Below are positions 1 through 7,760 of a DNA stretch of 64,000 bases, piece after piece. Numbering within the stretch: position 1 is the stretch's first letter; each line of letters starts with the position of its first letter. The translations under genes were made by a program, and so were the position numbers. A model generated the notes under the pieces. It saw nothing but the letters and a program-made list of their open reading frames with translations, did not search any database and was not told the DNA's origin. Source of the DNA: Halomicrobium urmianum (GTDB lineage Archaea; Halobacteriota; Halobacteria; Halobacteriales; Haloarculaceae); the NCBI RefSeq assembly GCF_020217425.1, contig NZ_CP084090.1:2294001-2358000 (forward strand). The letters are read 5' to 3'.

Positions 1-3
1 CTG

Positions 4-22
4 ACCGGGGCTTCGGCCCGGT
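4..22. terminator. Short GC hairpin, terminator-like
   Basis: The sequence shows ACCGGG and CCCGGT arms closing a 7-nt loop. No T-run follows on either strand, so a terminator role is only a guess. It lies beyond the stop of the minus-strand gene that ends at 52, where a terminator would be expected. Confidence 0.3.
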
Positions 23-51
23 GGCCCGTAGCGCGACGGCGGCCGGGGGCC

Positions 52-762
52 TCACCTGGTCCGCGAGATGGGTTCGGGGTTGGCCTCGTGCCACTCCTCA
101 CAGAACGCCGCGATCTCCGCGACGCCCGCGTCGGGGTCGACGTCGACGGGGACCTCGCGGCGGGTCCTGCTCTCCAGTTCCGCGTCGCCGGCGCGGCTCT
201 CCTCGTTGGGCTCCTCGGCAGTGAGGTACGCCTCTTCCACGACGGCGACCGGCTGGCCGGTCTGGGTGCGGCGGGACTCGTCGGTGTGCACCTCGAACTC
301 CCGCTCCAGCGTGTGGACGCGACCGTCGTCGTCGCGGTAGGTGTACGAACCGAAAAAGCCCACGTCGGCGTCGGCCGACTCCGCGAGGTTCCGCCGCTGG
401 AATTCCCGGTCGATGACGTTCGTCCCCGGATGGTCGCTGGTGTCCATGTGGTCGTGAGCGAAGTCGGAGAGCCACGTCCACCCGTGCTCCTCGCCGAACT
501 CGGCGACGGCGTCCCCGAGCGTCTCGTTCTCGTCCAGGTCGCGCCGCTCCGCCTCGTCGACTGTCGCGTGTCCGGCGTCCTCGTCGACTTCGGCCCGGTA
601 GACGGCGTGATCGTCCGGGTCGTACACGCGCGGGTTGCCGAAGCCGGCGCCGCCGCCGACGCCGATCCACTCGAAGTCGTCCCGGCGCTGGCCCTGATAG
701 ACGATCGGGTAGTCCCGGTAGTGAGTCGTCTCCTCGTCCTCCGGCGTCTGGTTGTCGGACAT
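52..762 (-). CDS. Hypothetical acidic haloarchaeal protein
   Basis: The 236-aa product is soluble and very acidic, with many Asp and Glu and no signal peptide or membrane segment. I do not recognise a domain. The N-terminal half has a Gly-rich stretch (IGVGGGAGFGNPRVYD, about residue 33) and a Trp-rich segment near residue 95. The middle, from about residue 130, looks like alternating strands (FFGSYTYRDDDGR). It uses typical haloarchaeal codons and stands alone, with 224 bases between its start and the tRNA-Tyr. I am confident that it is a gene and make no claim about function. Confidence 0.75.
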   Translation of the reverse strand: MSDNQTPEDEETTHYRDYPIVYQGQRRDDFEWIGVGGGAGFGNPRVYDPDDHAVYRAEVDEDAGHATVDEAERRDLDENETLGDAVAEFGEEHGWTWLSDFAHDHMDTSDHPGTNVIDREFQRRNLAESADADVGFFGSYTYRDDDGRVHTLEREFEVHTDESRRTQTGQPVAVVEEAYLTAEEPNEESRAGDAELESRTRREVPVDVDPDAGVAEIAAFCEEWHEANPEPISRTR

Positions 763-986
763 GGAGTACTACACCTAGTAACCGGGTGTCCTTCAGAAAG
801 CGGACGCATATACGTTCTAACGTCGGCTTACTTGCCATGAACGCGCTACGCTGACGATCGAGTGGACTCTCGTGCGCGGACGTGAGATCGTATCACACCG
901 GCGCTATCGGCCGTTCTACCCCGCCGCCGTCGGTCGGAATGATAACCGTTAAGTTCGACAACCCCGCTACGTTCGAGTGCAACTGA

Positions 987-1060
987 CCGCCCTTAGCTCA
1001 GACTGGTAGAGCAGTCGACTGTAGATCGACTTGTCCCCCGTTCAAATCGGGGAGGGCGGA
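987..1060 (+). tRNA. tRNA-Tyr (anticodon GTA)
   Basis: A complete cloverleaf can be folded. The 7-bp acceptor stem is CCGCCCT at 987-993 with AGGGCGG at 1053-1059. The D stem is GCTC/GAGC, the anticodon stem GTCGA/TCGAC (1014-1018, 1026-1030), and the T stem CCCCG/CGGGG around a TTCAAAT loop. The anticodon at 1021-1023 is GTA, so the tRNA carries tyrosine. The first pair is C1-G72, an identity element of archaeal tRNA-Tyr. There is no intron and no encoded CCA. Its last 21 bases are repeated at 1172-1192. Confidence 0.97.
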
Positions 1061-1171
1061 CTTTTCCTGCGAACGAAGTGAGCAGTGAAAAGTCTCCGTG
1101 ACACGATTTGAACACGCCAGTCGCAGCCCCGCGCAGCGACCGGAGGGAGCGAGCAGGAACGTCTGGCATCT

Positions 1172-1192
1172 GTTCAAATCGGGGAGGGCGGA
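1172..1192 (+). repeat. Direct repeat of the tRNA-Tyr 3' end (att-like)
   Basis: These 21 bases are identical to the T-arm and acceptor end of the tRNA at 1040-1060. The two copies start 132 bases apart. The sequence on both sides of each copy differs. This layout is what remains when a short element integrates at, or is deleted from, a tRNA 3' end. No integrase lies between the copies. Confidence 0.8.
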
Positions 1193-1214
1193 CAGGGCGC
1201 CCCTCCGCCACGAG

Positions 1215-2165
1215 TCACCGTGCGTACGCGTCGAAGGGGTTGTCCTGCGTCAACCGCGTCACAGTCCCCTCGCCGACGCGCTCCCGGAGCTTCGGGAGGA
1301 AGGTCTCGGGGAGGTAGGTGTAGGGCCGCTGCTGGCCGCCGCCGGGTTCGGAGGGGTCGTACCAGCCGCGGTCCTGGCTGAGGAGGAGGCGGTCGCGGTG
1401 GCCGGCGTCGAGCATGCGCTCGATCAGGTCGAGGTATCGCTCGTCGTCCTGGTCGTCGCCGCCGATCCAGTCGTACTCGACGTAGGCGCCGCGGTCGGCG
1501 ACCGCCTCGTGATGGTCGGCGTCGTCGGCCTGCGCGTGGATCCAGATGAACCGGTCGGCGTCGTAGCCGGCGTCCTCGATCACGTCGAGTTGCTGGTGGA
1601 CGACGCCGCCGTGGAGCGTGTGGATCCCGATGGCGGCGCCCGTGTCAGCACCGGCGCGGGCGGCCGCACGCAGGATCTTCGCCTCGTCGGCGGAGAGGCC
1701 GGTGGGATCGTCGTCGTCGGTGCTGACCTTGATCCAGGCCGCGCGCACGCCGGTGTCCTCGACCCCTTCGGTCAGTTCGGACAGCAGCCACTCGTAGAGG
1801 TCGTCCTCGCTGGCCTCGCGGGCCCAGTCGGGGATCTTCGGCTCCTGGTAGATCCCGGTCGGGACGACGACGGGGAACTCCGCGGCCTCCGAGACCGCGA
1901 GATCGACGTCGACCCGGCGGCCGACGCCCTCCGGCGTGGCCTCGACAAGCGCCGTGACGCCCGCCGCCCGCGCGCGCTCGATCTCGGGCGCCATCACGTC
2001 GACCACGTCGTCTGGATCGGCGTCGGTCCAGTTGGCCGCCGCCATCGGCCCGAGATCCACGAAGACGTGTTCGTGCGGGAGTATCAGCCCCAGGTCCTCG
2101 CGGTCGTACGCGCCCAGCGTGGTGATCAGTTCGCTCACGTCGGACTCCTCCGGCCACACGGACAT
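1215..2165 (-). CDS. Phosphotriesterase-family metal-dependent hydrolase
   Basis: The 316-aa product belongs to the amidohydrolase/phosphotriesterase fold, whose members use a binuclear metal centre to hydrolyse esters or lactones. The N-terminal LPHEH metal motif of the family is present at about residue 30 (GLILPHEHVFVDLGP). Later strands carry GIHTLHGG and WIHAQADDADH, which fit the metal-binding histidines, and LLLSQDRGWY fits the conserved Asp region near the C-terminus. The substrate cannot be read from sequence; lactonase activity is common in archaeal homologues. The open frame extends further upstream, but the ATG at 2165 is preferred because homologues start just before the LPHEH strand and the longer form would overlap the divergent permease gene. 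Confidence 0.85.
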   Translation of the reverse strand: MSVWPEESDVSELITTLGAYDREDLGLILPHEHVFVDLGPMAAANWTDADPDDVVDVMAPEIERARAAGVTALVEATPEGVGRRVDVDLAVSEAAEFPVVVPTGIYQEPKIPDWAREASEDDLYEWLLSELTEGVEDTGVRAAWIKVSTDDDDPTGLSADEAKILRAAARAGADTGAAIGIHTLHGGVVHQQLDVIEDAGYDADRFIWIHAQADDADHHEAVADRGAYVEYDWIGGDDQDDERYLDLIERMLDAGHRDRLLLSQDRGWYDPSEPGGGQQRPYTYLPETFLPKLRERVGEGTVTRLTQDNPFDAYAR

Positions 2166-2304
2166 AACTTCGACCCCGCGCGGCGCGGTCGAACGAGATT
2201 GTCCACGGTGCCGTCCGCGAGCGACGCCGGAACCGCCGGCCAGTAGACGAGAGATCCTCTCTGCGGTGACAGATTCGGCCGGTAGGGGGCCGTACGCTCG
2301 GGAG

Positions 2305-3915
2305 ATGACGACGGACACTTGTACCGGGACGCACCTGAACGCGACCGTGAACGGAGAGGAAACCGAGCAGTCAGGCGCGGACGCGGAGGGGGCGTCGTTC
2401 GTAGAGTACGGCATCGACGATCGCCCGTCGCTGTCGAAGTCGACGGTCCTCGGCCTCCAGCACTACCTCACGATGGTCGGGGCGAACGTGGCGGTGCCGC
2501 TCATCCTGGCGGAGGCGATGGGGATGCCGGACACCGTGACGGCCAGGTTCGTCGGGACCTTCTTCGTGGTCTCGGGGATCGCGACGCTGGTCCAGACCAC
2601 GCTCGGCAACCGGTACCCCATCGTGCAGGGGGCACCGTTCTCGATGCTGGCACCGGCCATCGCCATCGTCACGACGGTCAGCGTGACCGGCCCCGAGCCG
2701 GCCTGGCAGGTGCGCCTCCAGGCGCTCCAGGGCGCGATCATCGTGGCCGGGGCGGTCGAGGTGGCCATCGGTTACTTCGGCATCGTCGGGAAACTCAGGC
2801 AGTACCTCTCGCCGGTAGCTATCGCGCCGACCATCGCGCTGATCGGCCTCGCGCTGTTCAACGTGGGTCAGATCACGTCCGCGACGAACGACTGGTGGCT
2901 GCTGGGGCTGACGCTGCTGTTGATCGTCGCGTTCTCGCAGTTCCTGGACCGGCGCCACTGGGCGTTCCGGCTGTTCCCGGTCATCCTCGGGCTCGCGATC
3001 GCGTGGGCCGTCGCCGCGGCGCTGTCGGTGGGCGGGATCTACCCGCCGGACGCGCCGGGCTACGTCGACCTCGGGACGGTGGCCGAGGCCCCGCCGCTGC
3101 TGCCGATCTATCCCCTCCAGTGGGGGATGCCCACCTTCCAGCTGTCGTTCGCCATCGGGATGTTCGCCGGCGTGGTGGCCTCGATCGTCGAGAGCTTCGG
3201 CGACTACCACGCTGTCGCCCGGCTGGTCGGCAGCGGTGCCCCCAGCGAGCGCCGCATCAACCACGGCATCGGCACGGAGGGGCTGATGAACGTCTTCTCC
3301 GGGCTCATGGGGACGGGCGGGTCGACCTCCTACTCCGAGAACATCGGGGCCATCGGCCTGACGGGAGTGGCCTCCCGGTTCGTCGTCCAGGTCGGCGCGC
3401 TCGCGATGCTGGTCGTCGGCTTCGTGGGCTACGCTGGCCAGCTGGTTGTGACCATCCCCGACCCCGTCGTCGGCGGGCTGTTCGTGGTCATGTTCGCCCA
3501 GATCGTCGCGGTCGGGCTGTCGAACCTGGCGCACGTCGACATGAACTCCTCGCGCAACGTCTTCGTCGTCGGGTTCGCGCTGTTCGTCGGGCTGGCGATC
3601 CCCGAGTACGTGGCGGCCGTCGGCGACATGGCGACGTTCCGCGAGGGGCTGGCCGGCGTGCCCGTGCTGGGTGCCGTGCTCGGAACGCAGGTGGTCGCGA
3701 ACACGACGTACGTCATCGGGAGCACCGGTATGGCCGTCGGCGGGCTGGCCGCGGTGGTCCTCGACAACGCGCTCCCGGGGACGGACGAGGAGCGCGGCCT
3801 CGCGCGGTGGGAGCGTCGCGCCGAGTCGCCGACGGCGTTCCGGCCCATCTGGCGCAACTGGTTCGGCGGCGACGCCGACTCCTCCGACGCCGACTCCTCC
3901 GACGCCGACCGGTGA
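2305..3915 (+). CDS. NCS2-family nucleobase (uracil/xanthine) permease
   Basis: The 536-aa product is a polytopic membrane transporter of the nucleobase:cation symporter-2 family. It imports uracil, xanthine or a related base with H+ or Na+. The family opening is clear (QHYLTMVGANVAVPLI, about residue 52), as is the NAT signature from E345 (ENIGAIGLTG), which follows the GTGGSTSYS loop. The tail is hydrophilic and ends in a DADSSDADSS repeat. The ATG at 2305 is chosen because the open frame before it is Arg- and Ala-rich junk antisense to the hydrolase. The gene is divergent from the hydrolase with 139 bases between, so the two may share control. Base specificity is not determined. Confidence 0.9.
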   Translation: MTTDTCTGTHLNATVNGEETEQSGADAEGASFVEYGIDDRPSLSKSTVLGLQHYLTMVGANVAVPLILAEAMGMPDTVTARFVGTFFVVSGIATLVQTTLGNRYPIVQGAPFSMLAPAIAIVTTVSVTGPEPAWQVRLQALQGAIIVAGAVEVAIGYFGIVGKLRQYLSPVAIAPTIALIGLALFNVGQITSATNDWWLLGLTLLLIVAFSQFLDRRHWAFRLFPVILGLAIAWAVAAALSVGGIYPPDAPGYVDLGTVAEAPPLLPIYPLQWGMPTFQLSFAIGMFAGVVASIVESFGDYHAVARLVGSGAPSERRINHGIGTEGLMNVFSGLMGTGGSTSYSENIGAIGLTGVASRFVVQVGALAMLVVGFVGYAGQLVVTIPDPVVGGLFVVMFAQIVAVGLSNLAHVDMNSSRNVFVVGFALFVGLAIPEYVAAVGDMATFREGLAGVPVLGAVLGTQVVANTTYVIGSTGMAVGGLAAVVLDNALPGTDEERGLARWERRAESPTAFRPIWRNWFGGDADSSDADSSDADR

Positions 3916-4102
3916 CCCGCCGGTCTGACGCTCCTTCGTCGGCAGTGATCGACTTCGTGCTCGCTCTGGTACGTGCGTGGCTTCGATCCGGCCCAAATCG
4001 TGCAGCAGTTTATATCTGTCTGGCACGTAACTCGCAGCGACCCGGTAGACGACGTTTACCACCAGACGGCGGTCGGACGAACGAACCGTAAACGATCGGC
4101 CC

Positions 4103-4110
4103 GCTTTTTA
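4103..4110 (+). promoter_or_regulatory. TATA box for the 4145 zinc-ribbon gene
   Basis: GCTTTTTA stands out in GC-rich sequence, and its centre is about 38 bases before the ATG. That spacing predicts transcription starting roughly 10 bases ahead of the start codon, which is usual for haloarchaeal genes with very short leaders. Confidence 0.5.
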
Positions 4111-4144
4111 GTGGTTCCCGACGACCTCACAGGCGTGGTCGCCG

Positions 4145-4306
4145 ATGGGAGTGTTAGACAAAGCACGGGACCTCTCCCGCCGGGGGAAGTCCAAGCGCCG
4201 CCCGTACGTGTGTGTGACGTGCGAGACGGCGTTCGAGGTGCAGTACCACGCCTGTCCGGCGTGCGGGGGATACGACGTGCGCCGGACGGAGTGGGTGGGT
4301 GACTGA
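4145..4306 (+). CDS. Small zinc-ribbon protein (53 aa)
   Basis: The frame from ATG to TGA reads MGVLDKARDLSRRGKSKRRP and then a four-cysteine zinc ribbon, CVTCETAFE followed about 14 residues on by CPACGGYDV. The two C-x2-C knuckles predict one structural zinc. A basic N-terminal helix precedes the ribbon. Haloarchaea carry many such proteins under 60 residues, and most have unknown roles in regulation or protein interaction. A TATA box lies just upstream. The gene is separate from both neighbours. I am confident of the gene and not of its function. Confidence 0.85.
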   Translation: MGVLDKARDLSRRGKSKRRPYVCVTCETAFEVQYHACPACGGYDVRRTEWVGD

Positions 4307-4814
4307 TACGGACTGCTGTAGCTGCGTTCCGGTTCGCCCGCACGACTACGGGCAGTCGCGCCGGCAGTGAACTGCAGCAGTCCGGACAACTCCCCGCGTC
4401 CACCAGGCACGACGCCTGACACCGGTCCAGCGCTCGCTGGGCCGTCCGGCACAGGCGCTTGCCGTGCCGGCCGCACCCCCTCACGGTTTTCGATCTTCCA
4501 GCAGCTGCCGGTCCGCGCGCACTGGGTTCGGCCGACCGTCGCCCGACGGTCACGCCGAACGAGCGCTCGGTCCCGGTCAAGTATGGTGGCTCAGGTACGG
4601 AATACGACCAAAAGGAGCCATTAAATTGTGATGTTGCGTAGGACGGATTTACAGTGACAATAGAGTTGCCTATTCTGGCTCGCCGAGCGGCCCCTCGGCG
4701 TCGACCGGCTCGGCGGTAGCCCGTCTGGTGTCGTGGTTCCGACGGTCGCCGCTGGGCCGCTTCGCGACCCGCGGTACCGCACTGTTCAAGTGCACTTGCC
4801 CGAATCACACTCGC
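4307..4814. other. 508-base stretch without a supported gene
   Basis: No frame here has convincing haloarchaeal codon use. A minus-strand frame near 4365-4490 has clustered cysteines (SCLVDAGSCPDCC) but no matching second knuckle or clear start, so I do not call it. The part near 4600-4670 is AT-richer and could hold promoter elements. No riboswitch fold is evident ahead of the cobamide genes. Confidence 0.5.
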
Positions 4815-5477
4815 GTGGCGGTATCGTTCGACTGCTTCGGGACGTTGGTGACCGTCGACCGACCCGGAGAGCCGTGGGCGGCGGTGGCGTCGGCACTGGC
4901 CGACCGCGGCGTCGCCGTCCCGGACGACTGGGAAGCCGCGTACCGGCAGTCCCACCGCGAGTACGACCCGGGGCGGGAGGCGCCGCTCGACGAGCACGTC
5001 AGGCTGGCGCTGGCCAGCCGCGGCGTCGACGTCGACCGGGAGACGGCGCGCGAGGCGACCCTCGCGGCCTTCGACGGCGCCGTCCGCCGCCGTCCGGGCG
5101 CGGACGCGGCCCTCACCGCCGCGCGCGAGCGCGGCCCGGTCGCCGTCTGCTCGAACTGCAGCGTCCCCGGCCTCGTCGAGCGGACGCTGGCGCGGGTCGA
5201 CCTCGACGTGGACGCAGTCGTGACGAGCGTAGACTTCGGCTGGCGCAAGCCCCACGAGCGAATCTTCCGGGCGACGGCCGACGCCCTCGACGTGCCTCCG
5301 ACGGCGCTGTGCCACGTCGGCGACGACCCGCGGACGGACGGCGGAGCGGAGCGGGCCGGCGGGACGGCTCTCGTCGAGGCCGACCCGGACCTCGCGCGGA
5401 TCGCCGACCGGCTCGGAGACGGGGACGTGGCTGGTGAGAGCGAGGAGACGGGAGGATGGGAGGGATCGACGTGCTGA
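4815..5477 (+). CDS. HAD-superfamily phosphatase, first gene of the cobamide operon
   Basis: The 220-aa product is a haloacid-dehalogenase-type hydrolase. Motif I is SFDCFGTL (nucleophile D6), motif II is the SNCS segment near residue 115, the motif III lysine sits in DFGWRKPHERIF, and motif IV is HVGDDPRTDGGA. All catalytic positions look intact. The GTG at 4815 puts motif I at the N-terminus as in the family; the frame upstream has no fold. The gene overlaps cbiB by 22 bases, so it is translationally coupled to cobamide genes. Inference: it may dephosphorylate a cobamide intermediate such as alpha-ribazole phosphate or a cobalamin phosphate, because no CobC- or CobZ-type phosphatase is seen nearby. 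This is unproven. Confidence 0.85.
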   Translation: MAVSFDCFGTLVTVDRPGEPWAAVASALADRGVAVPDDWEAAYRQSHREYDPGREAPLDEHVRLALASRGVDVDRETAREATLAAFDGAVRRRPGADAALTAARERGPVAVCSNCSVPGLVERTLARVDLDVDAVVTSVDFGWRKPHERIFRATADALDVPPTALCHVGDDPRTDGGAERAGGTALVEADPDLARIADRLGDGDVAGESEETGGWEGSTC

Positions 5478-6403
5478 TCGGTGCCCTCGCGGTGGGCGTC
5501 GCCGGCCTGCTGGAGGTCGGCGTCGCCGAGCCGCCCCGTCGCGCCCATCCGGTCGCCTGGTTCGGCCGGGCCGTCGCCCCGCTAGATCGGACGTGGGAGT
5601 ACCCCCGACCCGTCGGGCTCGTCGGCGCCGCAGTCCTCCCGCTGGCCGCGGCCGTCGCGGTGGGCGGCGCCGTCGCCCTGGCCGCGACCGCACACCTCCG
5701 ACTCGGGGCCCCCGCCGCCGGGCTGGCGCTGTTCGCGACGACGAGCCTCCGGATGCTGCTGGGCGAGGCGCGGGCGGTCGTCGCGGCGAGCGAGATCGAC
5801 CTCGACCTGGCTCGCCGGGACCTGCGCGCGCTGGCCGGCCGGGACGCCGACGCGCTGTCTGCCGGCGAGGTCCGCAGTGCCGCCGTCGAGAGCGCCGCGG
5901 AAAACCTCGCCGACGGACTGGTCGGGCCGCTGCTGTTCTTCGTCGTCGGCGTCGCGGGCGCCGCGGTCGCGGGGGCCCCGACCGCCGCCGCGCTCGCGGC
6001 CGGCGCGGGCGGCGCGGCGTGGGTCAAGGCGGTCAACACGATGGACTCGATGCTGGGCTACCGCTCGAAGCCGGTCGGCTGGGCGCCGGCCCGGCTGGAC
6101 GACGCCGTCCAGTGGGTGCCCGCCCGCGTCGCAGCGCTCGCGCTGGCCGTCGCGGCGGCCCGCCCGCGCTCCCTCGCCGACGCCCGGGACTGGCTCGACG
6201 CCGTGCCGTCGCCCAACTCCGGGTGGCCGATGGGGACCCTCGCGGCCGCCGCCGGTTGTCGGCTGACCAAGCCGGGCGCGTACGACCTCAATCCCGACGC
6301 GGACCTCCCGGACGCCGAGACGGCCCGCGGCGCCGTCCGGACCGTCGCGCTCGCTGGCGCGCTCTCCTATCTCCTCGCCGCGGGGGTGGTCGCGTGGCTC
6401 TGA
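5456..6403 (+). CDS. cbiB: Adenosylcobinamide-phosphate synthase CbiB
   Basis: The 315-aa integral membrane protein attaches the (R)-1-amino-2-propanol (phosphate) arm to adenosylcobyric acid. Family blocks are present: HPVAWFGR near the N-terminus, AAVESAAENLADGLVGPLL at about residue 142, VKAVNTMDSMLGYRS at about 190, and SPNSGWPMG near 257. Several hydrophobic segments separate them. The start lies inside the HAD gene and the end overlaps cobS by 10 bases, which implies one transcript with coupled translation. The substrate arm is made by CobD, encoded 1.4 kb downstream. Confidence 0.95.
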   Translation: MGGIDVLIGALAVGVAGLLEVGVAEPPRRAHPVAWFGRAVAPLDRTWEYPRPVGLVGAAVLPLAAAVAVGGAVALAATAHLRLGAPAAGLALFATTSLRMLLGEARAVVAASEIDLDLARRDLRALAGRDADALSAGEVRSAAVESAAENLADGLVGPLLFFVVGVAGAAVAGAPTAAALAAGAGGAAWVKAVNTMDSMLGYRSKPVGWAPARLDDAVQWVPARVAALALAVAAARPRSLADARDWLDAVPSPNSGWPMGTLAAAAGCRLTKPGAYDLNPDADLPDAETARGAVRTVALAGALSYLLAAGVVAWL

Positions 6404-7134
6404 CCGCGGTACGCGGGGCGCTGGGCTTCCTGACGCGCCTGCCGGTCGGCACGGACGACCGCGCCTGGGACGCGTTCCGGCGGACGCCCGCGGCCTTCCC
6501 GCTGGCGGGCTACGTCGCGGGCGCGCTCGTCGCCGTCCCCGTCCTCCTCCCGCTGCCGGACCCGACGGTGGCCGCGGCGTTCGTCGCGACCGTCGTCCTC
6601 GTGACGGGCGTCAACCACGCCGACGGGCTCGCGGACCTGGGCGACGCCGCCGTCGTCCACGGCGACCGTCGCGAGCGCCGCGAGGTCATGCACGACACGG
6701 CGGTCGGCGTCGGCGCCGCGCTGGCGCTGGGCGTCGGACTGGTCGGGCTGACGACGGCCGGACTCGCGCTGGCGGCGCTGCCGACCTTGCCCGCCGTCGG
6801 CCTCGCGCTCGCGGCGGAGGTGGGCGCGAAACTGGCGATGGCGACGCTGGTCTGCGCGGGCGAGCCCAGCCACGAGGGGTTCGGCGCGCAGTTCCTCGGG
6901 CACGCGGACCGCGGTGACCTCGCCGTCCCGGTTCTGGCCGCGCTGCCGGCCGCCGTCCCGGTGCGGATTCCGGGCCTCGTCGCCCTGCTCGCCGCGGTCG
7001 CCGTCGCCCTCGTCGTCCGCCGGTGGGCTGCCCGGCGGCTGGGCGGCGTCGGGGGCGACGTCCTCGGCGCGACCAACGAACTCGCGCGGATCGCCGCGCT
7101 GCACGCGGGGGTGGTCGCGTGGACGCTGTCGTGA
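6394..7134 (+). CDS. cobS: Adenosylcobinamide-GDP ribazoletransferase CobS
   Basis: The 246-aa membrane protein joins alpha-ribazole (phosphate) to adenosylcobinamide-GDP, the last step of nucleotide loop assembly. The start is FLTRLPVG as in the family. The acidic metal motif is NHADGLADLGDA, with HGDRRERREVMHDT after it. Membrane helices follow, and the protein ends near DVLGATNELARI. The GTG at 6394 is inside the cbiB stop region and gives the usual CobS N-terminus. It overlaps cobY by 16 bases. Confidence 0.95.
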   Translation: MALTAVRGALGFLTRLPVGTDDRAWDAFRRTPAAFPLAGYVAGALVAVPVLLPLPDPTVAAAFVATVVLVTGVNHADGLADLGDAAVVHGDRRERREVMHDTAVGVGAALALGVGLVGLTTAGLALAALPTLPAVGLALAAEVGAKLAMATLVCAGEPSHEGFGAQFLGHADRGDLAVPVLAALPAAVPVRIPGLVALLAAVAVALVVRRWAARRLGGVGGDVLGATNELARIAALHAGVVAWTLS

Positions 7135-7673
7135 TGGCCGGCGGCAGGGGCACCCGCCTCGACGCCGACCGGGAGAAGCCCCTGGTCCGCGTCGGCGGGC
7201 GGCCGATGGTCGACCGGGTGATCGACGCGCTCCGGGCCAGCGGCGTCGGTCAGGTCTACGCGGCCACCTCGCCCCACGCGCCCGCGACGTGCGAGCACGT
7301 CTCCGCGCCCGCGATCGAGACGCCCGGCGAGGGCTACGTGGCTGACCTCGAGGCGGTCCTGGCCGACGACCAGATCGAGCGGCCCGTGCTCACGGCCGTC
7401 GCCGACCTCCCGCTGCTTTCGGCCGACGCCGTCGACGACGTGCTGGCGGCCCACGAATCGGGGTCACTGACCGTCGCCGTCCCCGCAGACCTGAAGGCCG
7501 AACTGGGCGTCAGCGCCGACACGACGTTCGAACGGGAGGGGAGCGAGGTCGCGCCGGCGGGCCTGAACGTCGTCGGCGACGGCCCCGACCGGACGCTCGC
7601 GATCGAGGACCCGCGCCTCGCGGTCAACGTCAACCGTCCGGGCGACCTCGCAGTCGCGCGCGGCCGGGCCTGA
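7119..7673 (+). CDS. cobY: GTP:adenosylcobinamide-phosphate guanylyltransferase CobY
   Basis: The 184-aa product is the archaeal, non-CobU enzyme that transfers GMP to adenosylcobinamide phosphate. It has a MobA-like nucleotidyltransferase fold. The nucleotide motif is VMAGGRGTRLDADREKPL at the N-terminus, the metal-binding strand is TAVADLPLLSADAV, and GLNVVG comes later. The GTG at 7119 begins VDAVVMAGG, which is the family start. It is the last gene of the tight HAD-cbiB-cobS-cobY run; 87 bases separate it from cobD. Confidence 0.93.
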   Translation: MDAVVMAGGRGTRLDADREKPLVRVGGRPMVDRVIDALRASGVGQVYAATSPHAPATCEHVSAPAIETPGEGYVADLEAVLADDQIERPVLTAVADLPLLSADAVDDVLAAHESGSLTVAVPADLKAELGVSADTTFEREGSEVAPAGLNVVGDGPDRTLAIEDPRLAVNVNRPGDLAVARGRA

Positions 7674-7760
7674 AACGGGCGTTCTTCGGGGTCTCGACGT
7701 TCGTCCAGCGAACGGACGCGGCGCGAAACCGTTATCCCGCGCACTCTCGACGTCCCAGAC

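Noticed and set aside
993-1211. A 72-codon minus-strand frame across the tRNA region
   Set aside because: It reads through the antisense of tRNA-Tyr and the duplicated tRNA end, so it is an artefact of those repeats.
4600-4814. A cobalamin riboswitch upstream of the cobamide operon
   Set aside because: I see no B12-box-like sequence or supporting fold, and such riboswitches are not known from haloarchaea.
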